Below, piece after piece: positions 22,291-33,297 of a stretch of 64,000 nucleotides of DNA. Numbering within the stretch: the first letter of the stretch is position 1; each line of letters opens with the position of its first letter. The DNA lies in the NCBI GenBank assembly GCA_947095585.1, contig OX352762.1, positions 28,930,669 through 28,994,668 of the forward strand, in the 5' to 3' direction. The notes beneath the pieces were generated by a model. That model made no database searches and was not told the DNA's origin. It saw only the letters and a program-made list of their open reading frames with translations. The stretch comes from Nephrocerus scutellatus (lineage: Eukaryota > Arthropoda > Insecta > Diptera > Pipunculidae). Position numbers and translations under genes: made by a program.

Positions 22291-23860
22291 GAGAGCACGG
22301 CAAGAATGTTAAAATGTCAATTTTTTGATAAACAAATTCAATATAATGGTAATGAATTTTGATACAATATAAAATTATGTATTTATAATGCAAGCTATTC
22401 GAAAATATCAAGTTTAGGGTAAAGACATAATCGTAAGTTTTTCCATTGTGAGCGCATTGTATTTCCTCTTCATCATGAAATTTCCGCTCATAGATGTCAT
22501 CTCAGAATATATTCGACTGCAATTAATAAAGGCTAAACATTTGGATGATTTCATTACACAATTATTGGTATAGAAAATCAATAATGAGTTTGTGCACTAT
22601 ACACAAGGCTAGATAATAATTAATGCAATATTAAAAGTGAAATTTCTTTGACAAAACTTAATAATTGGCAAATCTAAATGAAAATTCTTCACAACGTGAC
22701 GTGGATGCAGAAAGTTGTCATAAGTGTCAGTCGAATGCGTTGCGTAAAGTTTTAAGTAATTATGTACATATTTGTTTATGGATTTTTTTAAAGTTGAAAT
22801 GACAAGTGGTTACATCCTGGAGCACGACCAAGAGCGCTATTCTGCACGGCGACAGAAAATCTAATGTACATTTTAACATAAGCGTGGCCTGGATGATTAT
22901 ATGAAATATGATTATATTTTGTATGTGTATGCTGTTATTTAGATTCCGTTGCTTAGTGGCCTACTAATTTTCTATTTACTGTTTAATTTCGCCATGAAAG
23001 AAACCGATGATACAATCGGTTTAGTAATAAACAAAGAACAGGAATTGAGGAATGGAGTAACAAGATAGTGAGTGAACCAAATTTAGAATGTACAACATAC
23101 GAATTTGACGAGGATGTGATGACGGCGACAAGTTTTATTTGCAGGCTAGCAATAGAATGTGTAGAATGTGTTTGTGCAGTATAAGAGTGTCGAGGCATCC
23201 GTAGATAATATTCTTGCGGTTCAATTATGACAATTTTCTTAAAATATAGCACACACTTTCAATCTGAAATTATATTTTCTAACATAGCATCAGTGGCAGT
23301 GGCACAATGTGTTTATGGCACATGACATTATTATGAAAATGTTCCAAGAACACAGATGCTCAGTTGCAATATTGAGTCTAGAGCACGGCAAATAAATCCT
23401 CTATTCAATGTTATTCATTCATTTATTCATTCGTGCATACATTTAATTGTTTATTTAATAATAGTTATTGCGGAGCAAACTAAACGTTCCTACTTAAAAT
23501 GAAAGTTTGCCGTTTCCGTTGTATTATTGGAGTTTGGTGCTTCTGTGTGTGCATCTGTTTTGTTCGTTTTAAATTTGCACATCAAACTAAAGTTCTCTGC
23601 AAATTTAAAATAACTTTTTATGTCTACTTAACCGAGTTTTTTTATTACTTTTCTGTACATTGTATGAGCATTTTTGCAACACCAACATGATAACCTAAAT
23701 TTTTCAAAGAAGTGTTCTGCTTATCAGAAAAAAATAAAATGCAGGGCCATTAAATCAAAAAAGACTTGTAAAAACGTCAGTTACAGAAAAAACCTCAAAA
23801 TTCTGTTTTATGGCCTCCCATTCTGCAAACGCATTGATTGACGAAATGGTTTTCCAATAC
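22291..23860. other. AT-rich, nothing recognised
   Basis: No domain, terminal repeat or tandem repeat recognised. A CATT/ATTC-rich short run lies at about 23408-23440. Confidence 0.4.
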
Positions 23861-23869
23861 GAAAATGTT

Positions 23870-24012
23870 TGGATGGCTGGTGGGTAGAATCTTGTGATAA
23901 ATTTTTAACACCCTTCCTAAAGCCCGATTTTATTCAAACTTTGCACATTGTGTATCCCCGATCAGAGAATTTACACGAACAATTTTAATTTTTATTGGTT
24001 TTTTTTTGTTTT
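23870..24012 (+). repeat. Family A repeat, short copy
   Basis: GGCTGGTGGGTAGAATCTTG, then TTTTTAACACCCTTCCTAAAGC, CCGATTTTATTCAAACTTTG and, after an internal deletion, the right end AGAGAATTTACACGAAC..TTTTAATTTTTATTGG plus a T run. The middle iterons of longer copies are missing. Confidence 0.8.
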
Positions 24013-24124
24013 GTTTTTGTGTTGTTTTTTAGATTCGAGTAAAAAAACAATTAAAATTACAAAGAGCCCCACAAGTAAAGACAAGAGTGAATAACCCGTA
24101 GAAAAAACCAAAAAATTAATTGAA

Positions 24125-24430
24125 GTTGCCAGCGGCCCCAGGTATTGCAAGAAGTGGTAGCAGTACTACGATGCGACGATTGGGTAGACTGTAGAGCAAA
24201 GTGGAGTGCGCGTTGCGTTTAAATGCAATTTATCAAAGCTGGTAAAAAAAAAAATTTGCTCGGGTGTCATTCTCACTAAATCGCGATATAAATCTGGCTG
24301 TTCATCCCGCATCACTTAAACGAGGAAGCCATGGTGCTCCCGTTGCTCGGCTAGTCTTTCGCCGAAGTAATGCGTATCTTCCGCTGCACGGCAAGGAAAT
24401 CACCACCGATTTCGTATTCACTCTACAGTA
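24125..24430 (-). pseudogene. Possible PIF/Harbinger transposase N-terminal remnant
   Basis: The minus strand reads RYFGERLAEQREHHGFLV, a stop, then VMRDEQPDLYRDLVRMTPEQ. This loosely resembles the region of PIF/Harbinger transposases preceding the catalytic domain (EF..LV.EMR.....F..Y.RM....F). No catalytic motif is visible and the segment sits between two Family A copies. The assignment is tentative. Confidence 0.3.
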
Positions 24431-24465
24431 AATATGCTGCTAAAATTATTGCAGATCGCTGTTTT

Positions 24466-24490
24466 TAAATTCTCTATATTAACTTGCCCT

Positions 24491-24586
<96 letters not shown>

Positions 24587-25018
24587 CAAATCTTGTGATC
24601 AATTTTTAACCCACTTCCTACAGCCCGATTTTATTGAAATTTTGCACACATGCATATCTCCCATGACAACTCTTTCTATTAAGACACGGCGGGCTGCGGG
24701 GTAAGGGGGCTCCCACACAAATATTTTACAAAATTTACCCGATTTTGTTTAAATTTTGTGCACATGTGTGTCTTCGATGAAAAACACTTTTTGTAAAAAT
24801 TTGGAGCGATCGGCCCCTTGGGGACCACAATATACAATTTTTAAATATCGCTATATCGCATCAGATCACGGCAAAGTCTGAGCTCTGTGCTTTGTGAGCA
24901 GCGCTGTTCGCTGCCGCTGCGTCATGTGGTGGATGACGAGCAAACAGTGTGTGTGTGTGTATCCCCGATTAGAGAATTTACAAGAAAAATTTTAATTTTT
25001 ATGGGTTGTTTTTTTTTA
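24466..25018 (+). repeat. Family A repeat, near full-length copy with expanded GGCT array
   Basis: Left end TTTTTAAATTCTCTATATTA, then CTTGCCCTTGG, a GGCT microsatellite, CCAAATCTTGTGATCAATTT, CCGATTTTATTGAAATTTTG, an iteron (ACACATGTGTGTCTTCGATG), a CGCTATATCGCATCAGATCA module, a (TG)n run, and the right end TTAGAGAATTTACAAGAAAA to TATGGGTTG plus T run. Very similar to 51265-51765. No coding sequence. Confidence 0.9.
24490..24587. repeat. (GGCT)n microsatellite, about 24 copies
   Basis: Perfect tetranucleotide repeat inside Family A. Other copies of the family carry only two to four units at the same place (42243, 51306, inverted at 33686), so this is a locus-specific expansion of an internal seed. 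Confidence 0.97.
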
Positions 25019-25049
25019 TTAATTAATTTCCACACAAATACAATTATCC

Positions 25050-25215
25050 AAAATATAAAACAGCAAACATGTCTCGTCTCTCGCGCGAATGTCTGACAAA
25101 CATCCGAGAGCAATAACTTGGCTCGGAAAGCTTCTCAGTTCGCCGTTCGGATACAGTAGGTCCCTTCGATTTGTGTACAAAAACGTTTGCTATTTTGTCA
25201 CAGTCTAATGTAAGC
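25050..25215 (+). mobile_element. tRNA-derived SINE, body fragment
   Basis: It shares the body of the SINE family of 41483-41782 (reverse orientation): GTCTGACAAACATCCGAGAG, CAATAACTTGGCTCGGAAAG, CTTCTCAGTTCGCCGTTCGG and a GGTCCCTTCGATTTGTGTAC block. The tRNA-like head is not preserved. Confidence 0.65.
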
Positions 25216-25299
25216 TTCAGTCTTATCAAGTAAATTATTTTTAATTTTAATTTAATTTTGGTGGGGTATATTGCTCCCAATTTATTCGGCCTATTACAA

Positions 25300-26205
25300 G
25301 CTAAAACCTAAAGCTAACATAACTGAAAACTTAAAACTAGGATTTAAGACTAAGATTTAAAGCTAACTTATAAAGTTAGGGTGAATGGCGGAGGAAATCA
25401 AAATTTAAGGCAGGGAGTGCTGCGGTTAAAATCGAAAACGGTAAGGTTTAAGTTAACCTTTCGCAGCATACGGGAGATTGGTTCGTTAGAGCCGTAAATT
25501 GTGCGGTGTGTCTGTAGCTTTAGGCAGAGAGGCGGGAATCGTAGATTACGAGGGCTAGTATTAAAGAAAATCGAGTTGTATAGAGGGGCGCAATCGACGG
25601 AGTCTAAGAGGAGACGATGTATGAAAAGAATGTCAGCTATGTCTCTGAGTTTCTCTAGGGTTTTCTAGTTTATGTGGTTGAGGCAGTCTAGGTAGAGAGG
25701 TAGTATAAGATGATTGTCCCAAGGTAGACCTCGAAGAGCAATTCGGAGATAACAACGTTGGATGCTCTCGATTCTGGGAAAAATGAAATGAGGCACGCCT
25801 GACTAGCGTACTCGGGAAGGGGACGGACAAGGGTGATAAGAATTATTTTATCAATATGAGAACGGAACTTTAGTTCCAAGTCGCACAATATGCCGAGATC
25901 ACGAAAAGATTGCACGTTGGATATGGGCTGGAGAAGGTAATGTCTGGGATGGGGCTTTTTGCACTTACGTGATAGGGTAGGTAGGTTGTAGGTATGCCAG
26001 AAAAATAACTGTGTGTTATTAATGCCCAGTCAAGCGACAATTTGGACTGCACGCGGGATATGGGCTAACCGTGGAGAAGGTAATTTCTGGGAGGGGGCTT
26101 TTTGCACTTACGTATAGGGTAGGTTAGGTTGTAGATATGCCAGAAAATAACTGTGTGTTATTAATGCCAAGTCCAGCGACAATTTGGACTACCGAGTTGC
26201 TATGC
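25300..26205 (-). pseudogene. LINE reverse transcriptase, C-terminal part, with tandem duplication
   Basis: Minus-strand frames give HTYNLPTLSRKCKKPHPRHY, then VQSFRDLGILCDLELKFRSH, then LVRPLPEYASQAC, IQRCYLR-type and a degenerate C-terminal segment down to about 25440. The order is that of the thumb and C-terminal region of Jockey/I-type LINE ORF2 (DLGv..d..L.F..Hi ... LVRP.LEYAS). Frameshifts and stops are frequent, so it is dead. The segment 25919-26053 is repeated, with some changes, at 26057-26200, duplicating the part just before the DLG motif. Confidence 0.8.
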
Positions 26206-26477
26206 GTAAACAAGCGTCTGTTTGATTGTTTGGGTTGAATCTTTCTCTATCCGCTTTTTTTATCGACTAATAAAATGTGTTAAATAATGCGTTGATTCCT
26301 TGGGCAGACAAACAATTTGATTCCAACTGATGGACATTCAAACAGTAAAACAGTACTTGGCACTGTCCCGTTAAAATCACGATCCACAGTTCACTTTAAC
26401 GCAACAGTGACAGTGAATGCTAAGGGGTAAACAAAAATTATAAAAACATTGATGTCGGTAATGAATACCAATTCCAT

Positions 26478-26660
26478 TTGCACAAATTCATGCTACGTCT
26501 TATTATCGGAGAACACTCGATGCCATCACTCCCGGCGGAGTTAACCATAAGAAACAGAAACGTTTATAAGAAAAAAGTAATAAAACATTTATTACACATT
26601 TTCTGGAGAAAATTTACCCCAAAGTCAAAAATTAGCATGAGCAAGAAAACTGGAACAGAC
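26478..26660 (+). pseudogene. Possible BEL/Pao integrase C-terminal fragment
   Basis: The open frame contains LRLIIGEHSMPSLPAELTIR followed by HLLHIFWRKFTP, matching the pattern of BEL/Pao pol ends (FL.G.p...lP ... FW.rW..eyl). It is only about 60 codons, with no other pol sequence around it. Confidence 0.4.
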
Positions 26661-26709
26661 ATAGAATTTGGATATATGAAGACTCAAATAAGATATCAAT
26701 TTTATTAAA

Positions 26710-28100
26710 ACGCAGTTATAAATGATAGTATTTCATCTAAAAATAAACTGTCTCATTATTTTACATCTTTGTCAGATTTGGATCATAAAGGAAAAGGTCT
26801 CTGTCTATATATAAACAAACAATGTTACTTCAATGAGTCATCGTTTAATTTCGTTTGTGTATTCTTGTTAATTAAAACTGATACTTCGAAGGAAATATAA
26901 ATCGTTTTAGTTCTCTTCAACGCAAGGTGTCAATAACACTTGGGAAATAACATTGATCGGGTGTAGCGATCTTAATGCCCTTAATTTTCAGTATTGTAGA
27001 GTCATTAACGTAATTCATTCTTTTAGTAGCAATTTCACGATCTTATTCCAAATCCCTAATCCCAAGATTACCCAATAATTGCTCCAAGACACAATTCAGT
27101 CATAAGTATACATAGAAATGGATCATATATGGACTCAGAAAAACCACGGATGAAAAACTTTCGCACTGAGTCACGAAATCCTAAAACTTCCCGATAACCC
27201 ATTTAAATTCTTCTTCCAGTCACATGAACTCAAGTACGATTTTAATATCTGTTGGCTGTGTGTAAATACTAAGCAAGCAATACAATGCATTTTGTTTTAA
27301 ATAATACATAACAAACATAAAACTACTCTATTGAAGTTTACCGAAACAATCATGGCACTTGACACTTCCCGGAAATATCCTTTTGTAGCATGTTTTAAAG
27401 TGGCCAACGATCGATCACCATAACCAAAAAATCCAATTCACACTCAATGATCCATGACTTAAGACGACAACAACTGAGTGCGGGCAAATCAATGTAATTT
27501 CCGCTTTATTTATCCGTTCATCCAGCTTAATTGCAATAATTACCCTGGTGCATGTGGGAACTAAGTGTGTACCTCCCTCTATGTACACTCCGAATCTTTT
27601 GATTGAGGCCATATTTTTTGCACACGTTTTTCGCAAATATTTACTACCTGTGAGTAAGAACATATTTTCCAAAAACAAAGCCATAAAATTAAAGAGGATA
27701 TTAGAAAAATGCATGGGAATTTCATAAATTCTCATAATGAACTGCTGCATAAATTAAATATTAATTTATTTAATTTTTTGTATGTTAATAGTAAGTATGG
27801 CTGACGTTTTTTGGAATTGAATCCTATATTTTTAAATGATTAAGCTTAATCTTGTAACAGACATCTCGCGTCGATTCGATTAAGGCGTCCTTATCTTCAA
27901 ATTTTTAACCGGCTTCATAAACTTTTCGAGATAGCTAGGCTTACACGTTTTCGATTATTTTTATGTTCAGTGAATAGGGCGGCCATGGCAAAAGTTCCAC
28001 TTTTTCCCACTGAATCCAGCCTCTTGCTATATTAGAAGTGTAGATGGGTTCATTGTCTTGTTGGAAAATTTGTTTTGTTTAATTTGTTGCTATTTCCCTT
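26710..28100. other. No recognisable feature
   Basis: AT-rich DNA. The open frame at 27415-27750 on the minus strand shows no known domain. I see no terminal or tandem repeats. Confidence 0.4.
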
Positions 28101-28109
28101 GATGTTCCC

Positions 28110-28560
28110 CAGAGAGCACTTCGCTTGGAGTAATTTTGGATGAAAACCTCAATGTTTACAATTTTTAGTTCCACGATTTAAGAAAAGTAGAACTTAATTT
28201 GTCGAGACATTACAGCCGTACATCAAGCTTTAAGATGTGGGGAGCAATCAGCTAGAGACCAGAGAGCACTTCGCTTGGAGTAATTTTGGATGAAAACCTC
28301 AATGTTTACAATTTTTAGTTCCACGATTTAAGAAAAGTAGAACATAATTTGTCGAGACATTACAGCCGTACATCAAGCTTTAAGATGTGGGGAGCAATCA
28401 GCTACTATGGCGCAATTTAATTAGAGTTTCTTACTAATACAATGATAGGCAATAGCAAGAAACGTTGCTGGAACGCGCATTTCCTAAGCTGAAAAATATT
28501 TTTAGACCTGGATTTTCCAACAGTACAACGCACCCATCCACACTTCCAGTGTAGCTCATA
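28110..28560 (+). pseudogene. Tc1/mariner transposase remnant with internal 150-bp duplication
   Basis: On the plus strand the remnant reads SFKMWGAISYYG (about 28370-28405), the block after the first catalytic Asp, and WIFQQYNAPIHTSS (about 28505-28550), the block around the second catalytic Asp. There the family residue D is Y (FQQYNAP instead of FQQDNAP), so it cannot be active. A 150-bp segment (28111-28260, beginning AGAGAGCACTTCGCTTGGAG) is repeated almost exactly at 28261-28404, with one difference seen. Confidence 0.8.
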
Positions 28561-29031
28561 GGTAATAACTTATTCCGGGTAACTAATTTCCAATAGGTGT
28601 AAATCGCGAAAAACTGTTGCAATAAATGTGGCCTCCATCAAGTGATTCGGAGTGTAGGCAATTGAAAAACTGGTCATATTCGGTTGATTACGACTGTTAA
28701 TAAGGGTTGAGCGGAAATTTGTATATTTACAAATTTTTGTTATTATCCAGGTGACAATATTTTCAATTCTGACACTCGATTTGCACCACACCTATTAAAT
28801 TTGCATGTTGGCTGTCCCAATCGGATAAATTATTTATTCCTTGTTTAAGACGGTTGAATATTGAGGTTGTGAGATGAGTACCAGCAACTGACTATAATAC
28901 TCTGTTGGCCCCTATTTTTGAATAAGAAAACAACCGGCTATCTGCTCGGAAAGTTTATAATTCTTCCTTCCAAGCTGACAGGATCCACTATGTGTGTTTA
29001 TGTAGTCAAATGCATTATTTTTTGTTATCAT
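28561..29031. other. No recognisable feature
   Basis: AT-rich sequence without recognisable coding or repeat structure. It ends at the target-site duplication of the LINE fragment. Confidence 0.4.
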
Positions 29032-29043
29032 CTAAGTAATTGT

Positions 29044-29280
29044 GACCTGTGCTGGGTGCCGGGGCATAGAGACATTCCTGGTAACTGTATGGCCGATGAA
29101 CTCGCCAAACATGGAACAACACTCGCCCTATTGCCTGCATATGGTTCACTAGTCTATTGCGCTTCATACGAAGCTCTAACTGGTTCAACGAGTAGGCGTG
29201 GGATTGTTTAGATCCTTGTGGTAACACAACGGACCTTGATGGGTCGGTCTTGACTGACGGCCACTTCAACCTAACCTAAC
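29044..29280 (+). mobile_element. 5'-truncated LINE copy: RNase H end plus (CCTAA)n tail
   Basis: The 237-bp insertion is flanked by a perfect 12-bp target-site duplication, CTAAGTAATTGT, at 29032-29043 and 29281-29292. It encodes the end of an RNase H domain (CWVPGHRDIPGNCMADELAK), as in I-clade and related LINEs, followed by a short 3' region and a CAACCTAACCTAACC tail. The duplication proves insertion by target-primed reverse transcription from the 3' end. The last 60 bases or so resemble the micro-insertions at 40505 and 41397. Confidence 0.9.
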
Positions 29281-29603
29281 CTAAGTAATTGTCATTTTGG
29301 AACACAATTTGGGCCCACTTTTTTTTAAAGAGAAAACCGGCTGTATGTGTGGAAAGTTTATAAGTCTTCCTTCCAAGAAATATTCTAAAATAACTATTTC
29401 GAATGCCTTGTAATTCAATTGGTGCCATATGACAACCGAGATTAGTGTGTAATTGTCTTGAAAAAATTATGGAAAGGCACACGCCTCTTTAATGCCTGCG
29501 GATGGTATAGAGGCGCAAAGACTGAGCTTGGCAATTTATTCCACAATATTGATGTGTGGCTAAATAAAGAATTTCTGTATTGATCAGTACGTCCGAAGAC
29601 TGA

Positions 29604-29898
29604 TAATAATAATATCCAGCGCGATAGACCCGTTGTGGTCCAATGCCTAGCTTCTCGCGACCATTTGTGCTGTGCATGTATTATTTTTGAACACAAATTG
29701 AAGGGACCTACAATTTAAGGCCGGATCCGTACGGCGAATTGAGAAGCTTTTCGTGACAAGTTTATAACTCTCGGAACGTTTGTCATCCATTCGCGAGAGG
29801 TGGGGACACTGTGAAAAATACTTTTGTGTTACTGGAATTCGAACAATGAACCCCTGCTCAGTCGCCATGCGCTTTTCCAATGTGTCACAGCGTCCACG
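29604..29898 (-). mobile_element. tRNA-derived SINE, full copy
   Basis: Same family as 41483-41782. On the minus strand the tRNA-like head is at the right (CACTGTGACACATTGG.. and ..GTTCGAATTCCAGTAAC, a B-box match), the body in the middle (GACAAACGTTCCGAGAGT), and a (TTA)n tail at the left. It is flanked by an imperfect direct repeat CGTCCGAAGACTGA / CGTCCGATGATTGA (12 of 14), consistent with an aged target-site duplication. Confidence 0.85.
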
Positions 29899-29912
29899 CG
29901 TCCGATGATTGA

Positions 29913-31204
29913 CTAAGAGTATATTTGTGCTCTTGAGTTGTGCTACGAGTAATGCGGATCAGTTGGAGGTTGGACGGGATGCACATGGCTATTTCGATTG
30001 CATTTATCTAAGCTTTTGTTTTAGACAACATTATAAATAACATTGGCTTATAAGTATTTTTACAAACATATATGCTGTAAAGGAAACTCTGCTGACTCGA
30101 TTGATCGATAACAGATATGACAGAGTCGTTGTAGACATTGTATGATGTTGTCGTAGATTAACTCACCGCGTAGTGTCTTAATGCGTTTTAAATTACCGAA
30201 CCTACGATTGCTTATTAAAGTAATTTACATTCATTTTTCCAAGCCAAAGGGGGAAAAATGCTTTGCTGTTACCCTGCCCCAAAAAAGTGTCAAGTACGGA
30301 AGTTACCATCGTGTAACAAACCTACTTTAAGGAAGTGATTTCATTGACGACTTTTTTTGTTTTGCATATTGCAAGAAGTTATGCATTTCATCTGATGCGA
30401 ACCCGGCAACATATATATGTTTTAAATATTCGATTTCTTGGGATGTTACACAAGTATGAGTATGTGAGTATTTTATTATTATGTGAGCAGGAGTACACAC
30501 AATTACAAAGCACACGGTTGATATCAACCAGGAACGAGGTCCAAATAAACAATAAAAGCAATATGCAGACGCGCGGGTCTTCCACTAGAAAGAGCACCAA
30601 CGACAGCCAGGTAAAGAAAAAAGATTACTTACTCATGAGGAATGAATAAATGTCATAAGATGGACGTGCGGCAAACGGATGAGAAACCACATTAAGAGGC
30701 AGCACTAAGACTGCTATGTGTGTGCTGTACTCCTCTGTACTTCTGGCTGCTCCAGCAATCTAGAGCAATACACAGGCTTGGTAACAGCGAACATTGAATC
30801 ATGGCTTGGTTTGACTCTTGACTTTTGAGAAGTTGTTAAGCCAGTTAATGAGTAGGCTGTAGGTAGACAGGCAGAAGCAATACCATCTGGGGTAGTTGGG
30901 TACAAAACGTACATAATCGTGAGGATTGATGTTTTGTATAACTGTGTGTGTGTGATTTATATGGGAACTATTATATACAGAGAGCTAACAGCAATGCGCG
31001 CGCTGTGCTTACTGCGCCGTGGAGGTGCTTTTGGCCAATTTATTTTCTTTTTTTTTGTGTGCCACAATGAATTGTCTGAATTTAGTAAAAGTGCAGCTAT
31101 GTCGATGGAAGATGCGGCGGTCCATTTCCAACTGTCAAATTACTTGTAGGACAAAATGTGTATTGTATTTATTAAATCCTTTATGTTAACTTTGCGTCGG
31201 CGTG
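29913..31204. other. No recognisable gene
   Basis: No known domain in the open frames here. A GTGTGTGTG run lies near 30945. A frame near 31060-31148 (ELSEFSKSAAMSMEDAAVHF) looks protein-like in composition but I do not recognise it. Confidence 0.35.
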
Positions 31205-31350
31205 TGTTTCTGTTTTTTTTGTGGCTGGCGGAGTCTTGTAGCTAATTTTAAATCCACTTTCTAAAACCCAATTTTTTTTAATCTTTGCATACATGTGTTA
31301 GAATATTGTCAATGACAACACTGTACAAATTTGGAAGTGATCAGGCCTGA
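31205..31350 (+). repeat. Family A repeat, diverged left part
   Basis: TGGCTGGCGGAGTCTTGTAG, CCACTTTCTAAAACCCAATT, TCTTTGCATACATGTGT, AATGACAACACTGTACAAAT and TTTGGAAGTGATCAGGCCTG correspond in order to the left half of the family. The right end is absent. Confidence 0.65.
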
Positions 31351-32095
31351 GGGAAATCCTTATCAAAAGCCTGAACTAGAAGTTGCTCCAGAGCAATTGG
31401 CCAAACTACGAAATACTACAGAATCGTCAAAGGAATTGTTTGAAAAGAGATTTGTTGCAAACTTTAGCTCATCCTTGGTGCAATGTTTTTGCGACAAGAA
31501 TCACATTAATTTTGTAGAATTTTCAACATTTTTATCGTGTCATTTTGGAGTTTTTTCAGTTTTAGAAACTGCCGTCAACTGGTTCCTGAAGTACCGAACT
31601 GTACAATAGAGGATCCAAGAATTTTGAAGGCTCACTTATCTTTGTTTTTGTAATATTTTCTTCGTTAACGTTTCTTGTAGTTTTCCCTGAACACTTTCCA
31701 TTGACAAAGTATGTCGTTTTAGTTTCGTTATCCTTTTCCATATTGCCTTTTTCAATGAAGAATTCTTGGAAACTAAGTTGAAACCGGATGCAAAGCAGTT
31801 AATTCGTCGCAAAACAACTCATTGCAAATCAAGTCTTCGCAAAGTAATTCATCTCAATGTCAATTAATCAAAGTTGTAATTAATCGCAGAGACAATTCAT
31901 CGGGTTGGGTATGTAATCTCGCATTTCAGTATCTCGCATTTTTAAAAGGAAAAACTACCTTTTAATAACGCCGTTTAAAAGGAAAAACTCCCATTTTACT
32001 TAAATAAATAAATTAATGCGAGATTTTGTAATGCGAGATTTTGTAATGCGGGATTTCGTATCACTCCCAATTCATCACATAAATAGTTTATCGCA
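31351..32095. other. No recognisable gene; short simple direct repeats
   Basis: 31795-31905 contains five or six loose repeats of an (A/T)CATCGCAAANCAATT motif, and 32014-32060 contains an ATGCGAGATTTTGTA unit three times (third copy changed). No domain is recognised. Confidence 0.4.
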
Positions 32096-32099
32096 GACC

Positions 32100-32300
32100 A
32101 ATTTATTGCAATTTGGTCAGTGGTTAGTGCGTTTGACTATTGAGCCGGAGGTTCGAAGTTCGAAACCCAGAAATACAGCGAATTTCAACGAGCTTTCTGG
32201 CAAAATTCTGACAAACGTCCGTGAGTAATAACTATCATGCGAAAGCTTCCCAATATGCCATTCGAATATGGTTTTAAATTGTAGGTATATCTTCTATTTG
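32100..32300 (+). mobile_element. tRNA-derived SINE, plus-strand copy
   Basis: The tRNA-like head carries an A box (TGGTCAGTGGTTAGTGCG) and a B box (GGTTCGAAGTTCGAAACC), then body blocks shared with 41483-41782 in the opposite orientation: TCTGACAAACGTCCGTGAGT, AATAACTATCATGCGAAAGC, TTCCCAATATGCCATTCG. The right end (TATCTTCTATTTGTGTACAA) matches the fragment at about 25160. The body is shorter than in the minus-strand copies. Confidence 0.75.
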
Positions 32301-33295
32301 TGTACAAAAATATATCATGGACATGGAAGCAATGGTTTGCGAGAAGCTAGACCCTGTATGAAAATAAAATGTTAAAAAATGAAAATTAAACTTTATTAAA
32401 CAAAAAAAAAATAATTTCAATGTTGAATCTTGTTTTAACAACTCTATTCAAGTTTTTTTGTTTTTTGAACAACTTTACTGATATTTTTTTATTGATTTTT
32501 ATGATTTAATTTAATTAATTTGTTCGCTTATTTACATTACATACATAAACTTTTTTCTCTTATTGCAATAGTTGCTTGGACCTTTCGAGGCTAATTTTTT
32601 AAACCGGTGCCTAATTAATAAAACTAGGTATGATTTTCATACCGGGGTATTCTCAACATGGGTGCCGTGAATTAAGCCCAGCGAAATATGACCAAATTTT
32701 AAACTTCCGCTTTATTTCACATAATGAAAGTAAAATAAGGCAGAATTTCAATGTTCGGTCGTTGTTTCTGTCAATATAAATTCTGTATTTGCTTCTGTCT
32801 GCTTTAATCAATGGAAAAATGATCACAGATACAATGAAGTACAATGTACATTGTACAAATGAAACGAATAAATTTTACACACTCAAACATGCCTGCTTAT
32901 TAAGAAATAAAATTTTCTCGAGAGAGCATGAAACACAGTCATAGCTAAAAAGCACCCCATAATAGAGAGCAATGCCACCAAACCGTAATTGCAATCACAG
33001 AGTATTTTTATTGAGCATGAGCATTTACGTGATATGATAACATTTCCGCTCTCCCATTTTTGTTACATGAGAAGCAAGATTGATAAATATATGAATAATG
33101 ACGTCAGTGCAGGGCGTTATATTTGAATACTGCTATTTGTATACATGCACATCATATGTTATGTAAGAATAATATTACATTTGCCTGATCTAAATGCTTA
33201 TCACATGAGCATATATGATTATAATAGTGGGGCAAGTTCAAAGTTTCAGCTTAAGACCTTAGCTCCATACATGGGAATCAAATTCGCATTGATAT
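32301..33295. other. AT-rich, nothing recognised
   Basis: No coding or repeat structure recognised apart from A and T runs at 32400-32480. Confidence 0.4.
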
Positions 33296-33297
33296 CA

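Noticed and set aside
29265..29286. Telomere repeat (CCTAA)n
   Set aside because: Only three units are present and they end a LINE fragment immediately before its target-site duplication, so they are the element's tail.
32145..32170. tRNA gene suggested by the B-box GGTTCGAAGTTCG
   Set aside because: No acceptor or anticodon stems can be formed; the sequence is the head of a tRNA-derived SINE.
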